64,000 nucleotides of DNA from Isoetes taiwanensis (GCA_021234155.1 JAJEKV010000092.1:3668561-3732560); one strand, 5' to 3'; positions 46,805-58,340 are shown, counted from the stretch's first letter. Numbers and translations are program-made. The notes: generated from the sequence alone by a model not told the origin.

Positions 46805-48874
46805 TCATAGCATGATCACTTCCTCAATGCAGCAGCTAAAACGGTTGCATGCTTGGCATCTTGGCATTGCAGAAAAATATAGTTTGACACAGTTCCTAGA
46901 AAACCCCTTCACTAAAGTTGAAGATTCAGAAATCTTGACTTGCAATAAAGCTTCATCACTAATGCCACTGAACAAATCATTGTTTTCCTTTCCAACAGCT
47001 TGATGCACAACCACCTTTTCAGCAACAACCTTTTCAGCAGTATTCTCAACAGGCTTTAAAGCACAATTATCCTCCTGAACACCTACAAATCAACACAAAC
47101 ACAATGAATAAATGAATTCAAGTAAAAACCCAGCAAACAAATAAAAATTATAGCATTAATAACCTTACCAAGCACAGTTTGCACACTAAAACTCGATCTA
47201 GCAACAATACAAATCGAAGTAGATCTGGCCTCTGTCTCTCTTTTTTTTCACAATTTCCTTCGCTCAAACAGATTCATACGTCTTAACACTGCCATCAGCA
47301 TTTGTAGGACTAGAAATAATGGACATAGCTGCCTGCATTTCTATATCTTTGTTTCTATCATATCTGAACACAAGCATTATAATCAGAATATGTCTAATAA
47401 TAATATTCTAACATATATCTAAACCTAAACTTACTTCTGATATGCTTGTACAGAATGATGCCCTGTAATTCTCATGCCAGAACACCTGCAGTAGCCATCC
47501 TTGTAACAACAGACACTGTTACAAATTTCTCCATTGTTTGTAATGCTTCCCATCTGTCAAATCCAAGACTTGATAGTCTTAACACCAACCCTAAGTTGGG
47601 TATACCATACCTAAAAGAAACATTATAAGTTGATAAAAGTTAAAAAAATTTATCAAATTATACTTACATTAGTCGCAGATAAGCTGATAGCAATAAAAAA
47701 AAACTTCTTGGCTTGTCCTCCTTCTCTTCTTTCTTCTCTGGTAAATGCCTCACATATTGTTTATATGTTTGCACAAAATCCAATTCATGAGTGAAGACAG
47801 GTTCTCGAAAGTGAGAAGTGTCATATCTTGTTGCAGTCACCTAATAATTTTTGCTTGCTTTCTCAACAAACTGAAGATACTCACCATCCTGATCACTATC
47901 GAGACTAAAATCACAATCTAACAGACCATGTAATTCTGAAGCACCTCTTACACCAAACCTGGAGCAAATGTAATAGCACAATATTTTTTGACAACCTCGA
48001 CTATGGGTAATCTGATGGTCAACATCACTTAAAAGATCTAGCTCTGTAGCAAAACTAATGGTAGGGGCCTTTGAAATTTTCACACCTATACCCTTAAGTC
48101 TGGACCTCCTAGCAGCAAGGACAAATGCATAGGTCGACCTCTTGAATACCTCATTTTGTATTATATTAAACTTTATCTCTTGCACACCTGTCTCCCCGAT
48201 CCTCTTCTCTTATCTTTTTCTTATCATCCTACCAATAGCTCAATAAAGGACACTTAAGCTGCATCAAAACATAACAATGGAGTTATAAACTTACAACATT
48301 AAAAATTTTAAACCTACAAGATTATATAATTTACCTACCAGCAGAATATAACTCGCCATTCGCCATTCTTTTTCTTAACCTGTAGCATGAATTTCACCAA
48401 TATGTTGTTTAATTCAACCAAAGGTACATCCTCTAATGGCACAGAGCAGCTATAACCAAAGGACTTCCTCCACTCATCAAAGCATCTCCTAGCCCAAACA
48501 GACACACCATGTGAAGCATCATGACCTCCATTCTCAGTTTCTTTCACAAGTTCCTCATCCAAAGGTAAGAAATCATCTGTTCCATCAATAGACTTTTGCT
48601 CTACATTATACCAATCAGCCTGCTCAACTTCCTTTGTGAATGCATCAAACTCTTCACCTCCAACACTCTCCATCAGTCCATCAATACTGTCTTTTTCATT
48701 GACAGAATCATCTTCAAGAAGCTCAGGTGGCACAAGGGCAAAGGAATGCCATGTCTCATCTGTGTAATGTTCGAGGGCAGCAGAATTATCTACAGTAGCC
48801 ATCTTCACAACATACACATTTAAGGTTCTGCCATTAGGAAAACTAAGGTAAAGATTAAACAAGGAAGAAGCCAT
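46805..48874 (-). pseudogene. tyrosine recombinase of DUF3504/Crypton type (copy B1)
   Basis: Exon 1 (48874-48335) starts MASSLFNLYLSF, has an acidic stretch, then WARRCFDEWRKSFGY and VPLVELNNILVKFMLQVKKK, the N-terminal SAM-like part of DUF3504. Exon 2 (48258-47841) carries FGVRGASELHGLLDCDFSLD with the first catalytic Arg (47946-47948) and YLQFVEKASKNY. A later piece at about 47620-47440 has MRITGHHSVQAYQK, the G-H-x-S...Y box with the Tyr at 47440-47442. More C-terminal exons end near 46805. Lesions: a 7-bp duplication of ATGGCGA at the end of exon 1 and stops after SKNY. The exon pattern is read from conserved frames and GT-AG sites. The enzyme would cut and rejoin DNA at recombination sites. 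Confidence 0.72.
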
Positions 48875-49049
48875 TATGATGTATTACAGACCCCTGTAAG
48901 GCAAATCTAAGGCGTCCTTCAGAAAATTGCCTGGAATAAACCACAGCAGCATCAAGAAAGGCTTAATAAGCGGGACAAAGACAATGCATGCAAGATTAAG
49001 CTGCATGCATGTAATCTATACAACATTGGCACAGAAAGATGAAGCAGAG

Positions 49050-49125
49050 CATGCAAAGATCGGCATGCAAAGAAAGATCGGCATGCAAAGATCGGCATGC
49101 AAAGAAAGATCGGCATGCAAACATG
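49050..49125. repeat. GCATGC minisatellite in B1
   Basis: GATCGGCATGCAAAGA(AA) is repeated about five times in units of 12-19 bp. Each unit contains the palindrome GCATGC. It lies upstream of the recombinase ATG (48874). B2 has fewer units at 54085-54150. Confidence 0.85.
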
Positions 49126-49661
49126 CTGGACGAAGGAAGCACCTGTAAAAGCAATAGAAAAGTTAAAAAAGATAACAAGGAAGCATCAAATAACAGATAT
49201 TACAGAATGCGACTACCGAAAGCAGAAAATAGCCTTTTGAAAGGTGTTGACGACGTAAGACTCGCCGAGACGCAGTGGAAAACCAAAATCCTGCAAAAGA
49301 ATAAAGAAAAGTTAAGAAAGTTACAAAAATACATGTAAACATGAAAGAAATTTCAAAAATCAACCTCCAGCAGAGCAGCGCCTCAATGCGGAGTAGTCTC
49401 GACACAAAAAATCCACAAAAACCTGCACAACAACAAACAAAAGTTAGGATTAAACAGAAACACAAGGAAACAATCAGAAACAATGAAAAATTACCTCTAG
49501 AACACTAGCACCTTGAGAAAAAGCAAACTGGACGCACAACGCCTCAAGGCCGAGCACTGGCCGGATGCCAGAGACGGAGAAGAACGGCCGTGAGAAAAGA
49601 AGGAGGAAAAAAAAAAAAACCCTTAAACCAAAATTCCCTACCCTCGAACATTACGTGGTGG

Positions 49662-49761
49662 AATGTCCCTGGGTAGGCCATTACGCGGGGTGCGGGCCCG
49701 GCTCGCCGCTGACGCGACTTGCCAGGAACTTACCCCGCGTAATGGCCTACCCAGGGACATT
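49662..49761. repeat. palindrome at the right end of B1
   Basis: Perfect 29-bp arms (starting AATGTCCCTGGGTAGGCCAT) separated by a 42-bp GC-rich spacer. The GTGCGGGCCCGGCTCGCCG spacer core is largely shared with B2. Confidence 0.93.
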
Positions 49762-49767
49762 ACCCCT

Positions 49768-51435
49768 ACCATATTGTGGATAGGGATTCCTGGTCACAGT
49801 TGCATTGCGCAAGGTTTCGAGAGCTGAAGGCTGGAAACAGTAAGGGAGTCCTGCTTGTTGCAGCTATAGAAATCTATCAGGCAGATTTACCCAAGTGCTT
49901 ATGTTATTTTATCAAATAGAAACAACTCTAACTTATTTGCAGTCCCCCCCTACCACATCAAGGGACTACGTACTAGTTGGCAAGGGCATAACCTTGGAGA
50001 ATACATAGATCTTGAAATGAATTCATTCCTAAAATGGATACCAAGTTAACTGCTTACTTGGGGACATGGTGCATGAGAGTCCTATTCATGTTCCTTCTTC
50101 CTCCAAAAAAAAAAGCCCTAATCTGCAATCCAGACCTGCAAACTTGTGCAGAAATAAACCAATTTGTGAAGAAATACCTTATTATGGATGATCTAAGACA
50201 CATTTGGAATGTGGACTCCTCAATCTTCTTCAGATGTTTGCTTCCATCACTTGGATTCATCCTTCTTATTTGAGTCAAATTAGCAGCAAAAAAAAAGCAA
50301 ATTTCTGGGAGCACAAAGAAGAAAGGAAATATCCTGCATTTGCAAGCATCAAAAACTTATTTTCCTGAACTGGCATGGATTCTTTATAAAACTTCTGACC
50401 GATACAGGTATATAAATACCAGGTTTAAGATTTGTGGCTGTGTTTATCACGCCGCATTTGTGAAGGTTAGAAAGGTAGACCATAACAACTGCATGCTATC
50501 GACAAACTGCATGGAAACTCTGAACTCTCAGACTGGAGCATATTTGATCGAACTCAGTTTAGCAACTATTGCAGGTTCGAAATCCTCTTCTTTTTTCCAT
50601 ATCTCTGATCGTCGAACTAACATATTCCTCACACACTTCCAGTCTCGGCCTCAAACTTAGAACATTCCACAAATATCCCTCAATCCTCACCTCTATGCCT
50701 AGGGATTGCCCTTCGGGCAAACCAAAAAGGGACAAAATGAAGTTATAGCTTCATACGTGTGCGACTCTACTTTGGGACACAACTGCCATGTGGATGACTC
50801 CAACGCGCATAGGTTAATATTCTACGTGGAACAAAAAGATAACTAGAATGCAACATAAAGGTACAAAATGTAGTTATAGCATCGGACTGTGTTAGCAACA
50901 GAAAGATACAAAATGTAGTTATAGCATCAGACTGTTCGGGACGTCAGAGTTAAGTATCTGAATAATCTTAGACCATATTGAACTTGTCATATTGAAACTT
51001 GCCACGACCAAGTGCCTTGGTTAATAAGTCTGCTAATATATCTCAGTTGAACAGAATTTCAGATCTATTACGCCACTTGTTCACTTGCTCTCGAATAATG
51101 GCGAATATCAATGTGCAAGTTCTGCCATGGAACTTTGGAGGATTCGCACTTCTCTTGTCACAATATAATATGTTGCTCCAACAATCAACGAAGTCAAATT
51201 TCTTTGGAGTGGCTGATCCTTCTGCATAATATGCATAATACTTTGCTTTAGTGCTAGACTGAGCTATACTAGCTTGCTTCTTGCTGCACTAAAAGACCGC
51301 ACAATCACCAAGTAGGAAATAAAATGCAGATATGGATCCTCGAGTCAGCTCCCATGTCCACGACGCATCTGCATAAACCCTTCAAGAGAAAGAGACCAGG
51401 ACCAGGCATATAAAGCAAATGATATTCCTTTGTAG
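49768..51435 (-). pseudogene. A2: copia relic, second copy
   Basis: Same content and orientation as A1: copia RNase H remnants at the right, non-coding LTR-like DNA at the left. It differs by small indels, including loss of ~11 bp near 51170 and a GTTGCATTGCGCAAGG insertion near the left end. Confidence 0.8.
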
Positions 51436-51779
51436 CCAGGGACATTACCCCTACCGTAATTCGAGGGTAGGAAATTTCTTCGAATTTCAGACCTAGATTA
51501 GTTACTGTAATGTCCTACTCTTTTCCTGTTTCTCTATAATGTCCTACTCTTGTCTTGTTTGTCTATAATGTCCTACTCTTTTCTCTAGTGTACTATAAAA
51601 TTGATACACAAGTAATTTCATCACGAATTATAGATCACATCAAAATCAGAGTTTCATTTCATCAAAAAATAGAATTACAGATCAAAGTTCAGATCAGATC
51701 AAAATCAGAGTTTCATTTCATCAAAAAATAGAGTTACATTGCTATATCAGAGTTATTTCAACAAGATCAAACTACTATC

Positions 51780-53911
51780 ATAGCAGGATCACTTCCTCAA
51801 TGCAGCAGCTAAAACGGTTGCATCCTTGGCATCTTGGCATTGCAGAAAAATACAGTTTTACACAGTTCCTAGAAAACTGAATCCACTAATACCTATCAAT
51901 GTATTTCCCTTCACCAAAGTTGAAGATTCAGGAATCTTGACTTGCGATAAAGCTTCATCACTAATGCCACTGAACAAATCATTGTTTTCCTTTCCAACAA
52001 CGTGATGCACAACCACCTTTTCAGCAACAACCTTTTCAGCAATATTCTCAACAGGCTTTAAAGCACAATTATCCTCCTGAACACCTACAAATCAACACAA
52101 ACACAATGAATAAATGAATTCAAGTAAAAAACCAGCAAACAAATAAAAATTATAGCATTAATAACCTTACCCAGTACAGTTTGCAGACTAGAACTCGATC
52201 CAGCAACAATGCAAGTCGAAGTAGATCTGGCCTCTGTCTCCCTTTTTTTCACAATTTCCTTTGCTAAAACAGATTCATATGTCTTGACACTGCCATCAGC
52301 ATTTGTAGGTCTAGAAATAATGGACATAGCTGCCTTCATTCTAAATCTTTGTTTCTATCATATCTGAACACAAGCATTATAATCAGAATATGTCTAATAA
52401 TAATATTCTAACCTATATCTAAACCTAAACTTACTTCTAATATGCTTGTACAGAACGATGCCATGTAATTCTCATGCCAACTTCTGCCGAAACACTTGCA
52501 GTAGCCATCCTTGTAACAGCAGACACTCGTCCAGATCTGTTACAAATCTCTCCATTGTTTGTAATGCTTCCCATCTTTCGAATCCAAGACTTGATAGTCT
52601 TAACACCAACCCTAAGTTGGATATACCATACCTAAAAGAAACAAATATTTAATAAATATTATAAATTAATAAAAGTTAAAAAAATTAATCAAATTATACT
52701 TACATTAGTTGCAGGTAAGCTGATAGCAGTAAGGAGAAAACTTCTTGGCTTGTCCTTCTCCTTCTCATCTTTCTTCTCTGGTAAATGCCTCACATATTGT
52801 TTATATGTTTGCACAAAATCCAATTCATGAGTGAAGACAGATTCTCAAAAGTGAGAAGTGTCATATCTTGTTGCAGCCACCTAATAATTTTTGCTTGCTC
52901 TCTCAACAAACTGAAGATACTCACCATCCTGATCACTATCAAGACTAAAATCACAATCTAACAGACCATGTAATTCTGAAGCACCTCTTACATCAAACCT
53001 GGAGCAAATGTAATAGCACAATCTTTTTTGACAACCTCGACTATGGGTAATCTGATGGTCAACATCACTTAAAAGATCCAGCTCTGTAGCAAAACTAATG
53101 GCAGGGGCCTTTGAAATTTTCACACCTACACCCTTAAGTCTGGACCTCCTAGCGGCAAGGACAACTGCATAGGTTGACCTCTTGAATACCTCATTTTGTA
53201 TTATATTAAACTTTATCTCTTGCACGCCTGTCTCCCCGATCCTCTTCTCTTGTCTTTTTCTTATCATCCTACCAATAGCTCGATAAAGGACACTTAAGCT
53301 GCATCAAAACATAACAATGGAGTTATAAACCTACAACATTAAAATTTTAAACCTACAAGATTATATAATTTACCTGCCAGCAGGATATAACTCGCCATTC
53401 TTTTTCTTAACCTGTAGCATGAATTTCACCAACATGTTGTTTAATTCAACCAAAGGTACATCCTCTAATGGCACAGAGCAACTATAACCAAAGGACTTCC
53501 TCCACTCATCAAAGCATCTCCTAGCCCAAACAGACACACCATGTGAAGCATCATGACCTCCATTCTCAGTTTCTTTCACAAGTTCCTCATCCAAAGGTAA
53601 GAAATCATCTATTCCATCAGTAAACTTTTGCTCTACATTATACCAATCAACCGCTCAACTTTCTTTGTGAATGCATCAAACTCTTCACCTCCAACACTCT
53701 CCATCAGTCCATCAATACTGTCTTTTTCATTGACAAAATCATCTTCAAGAAGCTCAGGTGGCACAAGGGCAAAGGAATGCCATGTCTCATCTGTGTAATG
53801 TTCAAGGGCAGCAGAATCATCTACAGTAGCCATCTTCACAACATACACAGTTAAGGTTCTACCATTAGGAAAAATAAGGCAAAGGTAAAGATTAAACAAG
53901 GAAGGAGCCAT
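51780..53911 (-). pseudogene. tyrosine recombinase of DUF3504/Crypton type (copy B2)
   Basis: Exon 1 is 53911-53374, with one 1-bp deletion near 53650. Its end reads KKNGELYPAG and splices GCAG|GTAAAT to exon 2 at 53298 (SLSVLYRAIGRMIRKRQ), a clean 75-bp intron. Exon 2 carries FDVRGASELHGLLDC and stops after SKNY. The next part reads HELDFVQTYKQYVRHLPEKK, then (52640-52440) TIKSWIRKMGSITNNGEICN, SGRVSAVTRMATASVSAEVG and MRITWHRSVQAY. These match the Arg, His-Arg and Tyr boxes of DUF3504 recombinases, with G of the GHRS box changed to W. A 52330-52155 exon (AAMSIISRPTNADGSVKTYE) and a final exon follow. Broken but more informative than B1. Confidence 0.72.
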
Positions 53912-54683
53912 TATGACGTATTACAGACCCCTGTAAGGCAAATCTAGGGCGTCCTTGAGAAAATTGTCTGGAATAAACTACAATAGCATCAAGAAAGGCT
54001 TAATAAGCGGGACAAAGACAATGCATGCAAGATTAAGTTGCATGCATGTAATCTATACAACATTGACACAGAAATATGAAGCAGAGCATGCAAAGATCAG
54101 CATGCAAAGAAAGATCGGCATGCAAAGAAAGATGGGCATGCAAACATGCTGGACGAAGGAAGCACTTGTAAAAGCAATAGAAAAGTTAAAAAAGATAACA
54201 AGGAAGCATCAAATAATAGATATTGCAGAATGCAGACTACTGGAAGCAGAAAATAGCCTTTTGAAAGGTCTTGGCGACGTAAGACTCGCCTAGACGCAGT
54301 GGAAAACCAAAATCCTACAAAAGAATAAAGAAAAGTTAAGAAAGTTACAAAAATACATGTAAACATGAAACAAACTTCAAAAATCAACCTCCAGCAGAGC
54401 AATGCCTCAATGCCGAGTAGTCTCGACACAAAAAATCCACAAAAACCTGCACAACAACAAACAAAAGTTAGGATTAAACAGAAACACAAGGAAACAATCA
54501 GAAACTATGAAAAATGACCTCTAGAACACTAGCGCCTTGACAAAAAGCAAACTGGACGCACAGCGCCTCAAGGCCGAGCACTGGCCGGATGCCAGAGACG
54601 GAGAAGAACAGCCGTGAGAAAAGAAGGAGGAAAGAAAAAAAAAACCCCCTTAAACCAAAATTCCCTCGAACATTACGTGGTGG

Positions 54684-54783
54684 AATGTCTCTGGGAAGGC
54701 CATTACGCGGGGTGCGAGCCCGGCTCGCCGCTGACGCGGCTCGCCAAGCCCTTACGCCGCGTAATGGCCTACCCAGGGACATT
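54684..54783. repeat. palindrome at the right end of B2
   Basis: Arms of ~27 bp (AATGTCTCTGGGAAGGCCAT... against its complement) around a GC-rich spacer. Two mismatches relative to B1. Confidence 0.9.
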
Positions 54784-54789
54784 ACCCCT

Positions 54790-56486
54790 ACCATATTGTG
54801 GACAGGGATTCCTGGTCACTGTCGCATTGCGCAAGGTTTCGAGAGCTGAAGGCTGGAAATGGTAAGGGAGTCCTGCTTGTTGCAGCTATAGAAATCTATC
54901 AGGCAGATTTACCCAAGTGCTTATGTTATTTTATCAAATGGAAACAACTCTAACTTATTTGCAGTCCCCCCTCTACCACATCAAGGGACTATGTAATTAC
55001 TTGTTGGCAAGGGCATAACCTTGGAGAATAGATAGATCTTGAAATGAATTCATTCCTAAAATGGATACCAAGTTAATTGCTTACTCGCGAACATGGTGCA
55101 TGAGAGCCCTATTCATGTTCCTTTTTCCTCCAAAAAACAAAAAGCCCTAATCTGCGATCCAGACCTGCAAACTTGCGCAGAAATAAACCAATTTGTGAAG
55201 AAATACCTTATTATGGATGATCTAAGACACATTTAGAACGTGGACTCCTCAATCTTCTGCAGATGTTTGCTTCCATCACTTGGATTCATCCTTCTTATCA
55301 AATTTGAGTCAAATTAGCAGCAAAAAAAAAGCGAATTTATGGAAGTACAAAGAAGAAAGGAAATGTCCCGCATTTGCAAGCATCAAAAACTTATTTTTCT
55401 GAACTGGCATGGATTCTTTATAAAACTTCTGACCGATACAGGTATATAAATACCAGGTTTAAGATTTGTGGTTGCGTCTATCACGCCGCATTTATGAAGG
55501 TTAGAAAGGTAGAAAGAAACATCAGGGATCGTGTCTTCGAGAGAAAATGACCATAACAAACTGCATGCTATTGACAAACTGCATGGAAACTCTGAACTCT
55601 CAGACTGGAGCATATTTGATCGAACTCAGTTTAGCAACTATTGCAGGTTCAAAATCCTCTTCTTTTTTCCATATCTCTGATCGTCGAACTGACATATTCC
55701 TCACACATTTCCAGACTAACCATATATCTCGGCCTCAAACTTAGAAAAATCCACGAATATCCCTCAATCCTCACCTCTATGCCTAGGGATTGCCCTTCGG
55801 GCAAACCAAAAAGGGACAAAATGAAGTTATAGCTTCATACAGTTGCGACTCTACTTTGGGACACAACTGCCATGTGGATGACTCCTGTGCACATAGGCTG
55901 ATATTCTACGTGGAACAAAAAGATAACTAGAATGCAACATAAAGGTACAAAATGTAGTTATAGCATCGGACTGTGTTAGCAACAGAAAGGTACAAAATGT
56001 AGTTATAGCATCAGACTGCTTGGGACGTCAGAGTTAAGTATCTGAATAATCTTAGATCATATTGAACTTGTCATGTTGAAAATTGCCATGACCAAGTGCC
56101 TTAGTTAATAAGTCTGCTAATATATCTCAGTTGAACAGAATTTCAGATCTATTACACCACTTGCTCGCTCTCGAATAATGGCGAATATCAATGTGCAAGT
56201 TCTGTCATGGAACTTTGGAGGAATCGCACTTCTCTTGTCACAATATAATGAAAGGAGTGGCTGATCCTTTTGCATAATATGCATAATACTTTGCTTTAGT
56301 GCTAGACTGAGCTATACTAGCTTGCTTCTTGCTGCGCTAAAAGACCGCACAATCACCAAGTAGGAAATAAAATGCAGATATGGATCCTCGAGTCTTCAGC
56401 TCCCATGTCCACGCCGCATCTGCGTAAACCCTTCAAGAGAAAGAGACCAGGACCAGGCATATAAAGCAAATGATACTCCTTTGTAG
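54790..56486 (-). pseudogene. A3: copia relic with empty B site
   Basis: Third copy of A. At its right end the copia reading continues past the B insertion point (YYFQATKEYHLLYMPGP on the minus strand, into 56487-56520), so this copy keeps the uninterrupted target. A ~60-bp deletion near 56250 removes part seen in A1. Confidence 0.75.
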
Positions 56487-56520
56487 CTTGAAAATAGTAT
56501 ATGACTGAGAACAGTCCCCA

Positions 56521-57229
56521 TCATTGCTATGCATAAGCTGAGAATCTGTACATGATACAAGCATTACCGCCAAGAAATTATGCGTTTTTCGAGCAGTTAT
56601 TATAGGATGAAATTTTTGCTAGTCTCGTAGTCCTTTTCTCGTGGCGGTGCCGCCGCTCGTACATTTTTTGCTGGGGTTTTCTTGTGGCTATGGCCATGGC
56701 AGCGCATCAGGAGCAAGGTGCTCTTGGCTATGGCGTTCTGCAGCTATGGCAATCTTGAATGGCAGTTTTTTCTTTCCTAAATTCTGAGGCTATAGCAGTT
56801 TTTTTGTTCCTGAGTTCTGGCTATGGAGTCTTGAATGGAGGCAATGTTGATTTATCCAAATGTGGCTTTGTTTATGTTGTAGCATTCTTTGCTTCTATGT
56901 TCTTAGGATGATTTATACAGTAACATTTTTCCTCAAACTAATATGCAGTCTCTTCATTGATTCTTTTGTTGTCGGATCTTGTCCTATAAAATCCTTGATA
57001 TCAAAGCCATGCTAGGGCACAATTTCTTTTGGTGGATGTTTTTCTCGTTGTAGAGTTGCCAGTAGATTTTTTCGTAGGGCTCGTGCCTTGGCAGTGGCCT
57101 GGTTCGTGCCATTCATGGATCCACTGCTCATGGCCCACCCGCTCACCACCGATAGGCACTTATCTGGCGAAAAATTATACTGGACATTACTACTTCCAAA
57201 AGTACTCCATTGTAAAAGCATTCGACATC
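56521..57229. other. gene-free interval, GGCTATGG-rich
   Basis: Multiple scattered GGCTATGG/GCTATGGC words (56695-56830) recur at 58380-58460. No supported ORF. A short palindrome GGCGGTGCCGCCGC lies at 56644-56657. Confidence 0.5.
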
Positions 57230-57935
57230 GTTTCCCCTTCCTTGTTTTTACCTTTCTTCTGTTCCCTTTTTTTTTCTTTGCACACTTCCCTTTTTCCTTT
57301 TCCCTTTTTCTCGTTTTTTTTACACGTTTCCCCCTTCACCTCCTCCCCCCTCCCCCCCTCCTCTTTCCCTTTTTTCGATGAATCTGTTTTTCCTTTCCCT
57401 ACCCTTTCCTTCTTTTCTTTTTCCTCGTGCTCTTTTTAACTTTCCTTCTCCCTTTCCCTTTTTCGTTCCTTTTTTCTTTCCCTTTTCCCATGCCCTTTTT
57501 TTCCATATTTTTCCTGCTCCCCACCCTTTCCCTCTTCCCCTTTATCTTTCCTCTTTTTCTTTTGCCATGCTCCTTTTCGCTTCTAATTTTCCCTTCACTC
57601 TTTTCCTCTTCTCCTTTTTCCTATGCTCTTTCCCCCTTCCCTTTTTCCCTTTCTTGTTTTCCCTTTTCCTCATGACTTTTTTTCCCAAGTTTTTTTTTCC
57701 TCCTTTCCCCCTCTTTTTTCCTTTCCTTTCTTCTTTCCCTTTTCCCACGCCCCTTTTCCCTTTCCTTCTCCACACCTTTTTCCCGTTTCCCTTTTTTCCT
57801 TCCATTTTCATCCTTTCTCCACCCCTTCCCTCTTTCGCTTTTCTCGGTGCCTTTTTTCTCTTCCTCTTTCCCCTCCTTTTCCAATTCCTCTTCGCCCTCC
57901 CTTTTTCTTTCCAACTTTCCCTTTTTCCATGCCAT
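57230..57935. repeat. ~700-bp polypyrimidine tract
   Basis: Almost only C and T on +, in degenerate CCCTTTTTCC units with few A/G. Long ORFs in every frame here are low-complexity artefacts. Such purine/pyrimidine mirror sequence can form triplex DNA. Confidence 0.93.
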
Positions 57936-58058
57936 TCACTACAGTAAATATTTCATCAACGTTGTATAAGATTAAATTGCCAAGAGTTTTGCAAATGTGA
58001 GCGATATATTTAATTCAATGACATTTTTCAATCCATATTTAATGCTATGACGTTTTTC

Positions 58059-58163
58059 AATATACTTTGGGGGATGATCTGACAAGAATAGTTAGATGAT
58101 TTGCTTGTCAAATATACTTTGGGCGATGATCAGACAAGAATAGTTAGATGATTTGCTTGTCAA
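58059..58163. repeat. 52-bp tandem duplication
   Basis: AATATACTTTGGG.GATGAT followed by ACAAGAATAGTTAGATGATT occurs twice, with two or three substitutions between units. Confidence 0.92.
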
Positions 58164-58274
58164 ATTTGTTCGCACATAGATGTTTCTGAAGGTTTGATCA
58201 AGGGAGAAGGCTTTGTTGAGGCACTCTTCAGGGCTGCCAAGAACAAGGGTATAATGGTGGCTTGGATAATTTGT

Positions 58275-58340
58275 AATGTCCTTTTACAGGACATTCTTGC
58301 GTGGAAGCCACGCTGCGGGAATGTCCTGTAAAAGGACATT
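58275..58340. repeat. 66-bp foldback with 22-bp arms
   Basis: A perfect 22-bp inverted repeat (58275-58296 and 58319-58340), each arm itself partly palindromic (AATGTCCT...AGGACATT), around a loop that holds a second hairpin GCGTGG-AAG-CCACGC. Confidence 0.95.

Larger units (their letters stand above)
46461..49770 (-). mobile_element. B1: TIR-bounded element encoding a DUF3504/Crypton-like recombinase
   Basis: Left end (46461-46504) and right end (49630-49672) form imperfect inverted repeats of ~43 bp: one end has GTAATGTTCGAGGATAGGGA and the other its complement form. Beyond the right repeat lies a 29-bp-arm palindrome (49662-49690 and 49733-49761). CCAGGGAtATTACCCCTACC at the left end recurs in direct orientation at the right end (49751-49770). 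Subterminal repeats sit at both ends. The single gene is on the minus strand. It is inserted in a copia relic. Confidence 0.75.
51436..54792 (-). mobile_element. B2: second copy of the recombinase element
   Basis: Collinear with B1. Left end CCAGGGACATTACCCCTACC at 51436; right-end palindrome arms at 54684-54710 and 54757-54783; direct copy of the left end at 54773-54792. Subterminal repeats and the GCATGC minisatellite are present. B2 keeps parts of the gene that B1 lost. Confidence 0.78.
44776..56486. repeat. A-B-A-B-A tandem array, ~5-kb period
   Basis: A (1.7 kb) occurs at 44776-46460, 49768-51435 and 54790-56486. B (3.3 kb) occurs at 46461-49770 and 51436-54792. Copies differ by a few percent and small indels. 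The left flank of A1 is unique DNA; A2 and A3 follow B directly at ACC|ATATTGTGG. A3 is followed by unique DNA where B begins in A1 and A2 (TTTGTAG then CTTGAAAATA), so it is an empty B site. Confidence 0.92.

Noticed and set aside
47841-48874. Mutator/hAT-type transposase for the B element
   Set aside because: No DDE, BED or SWIM signatures; Arg, GHxS and Tyr boxes and the EWRKSFG...VPL N-domain fit a tyrosine recombinase better.
49050-49125. CRISPR-like spaced repeats
   Set aside because: Eukaryotic minisatellite with variable short units and no unique spacers.
44776-51435. A-B-A read as LTR-internal-LTR of one retrotransposon
   Set aside because: A contains copia RNase H coding remnants, so it is not an LTR, and B lacks gag and pol but has its own inverted-repeat ends.
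57378-57947. 189-codon ORF and its shadows on both strands
   Set aside because: Composed of Phe/Pro/Leu/Ser or Lys/Glu/Arg from the polypyrimidine tract; low-complexity artefact.
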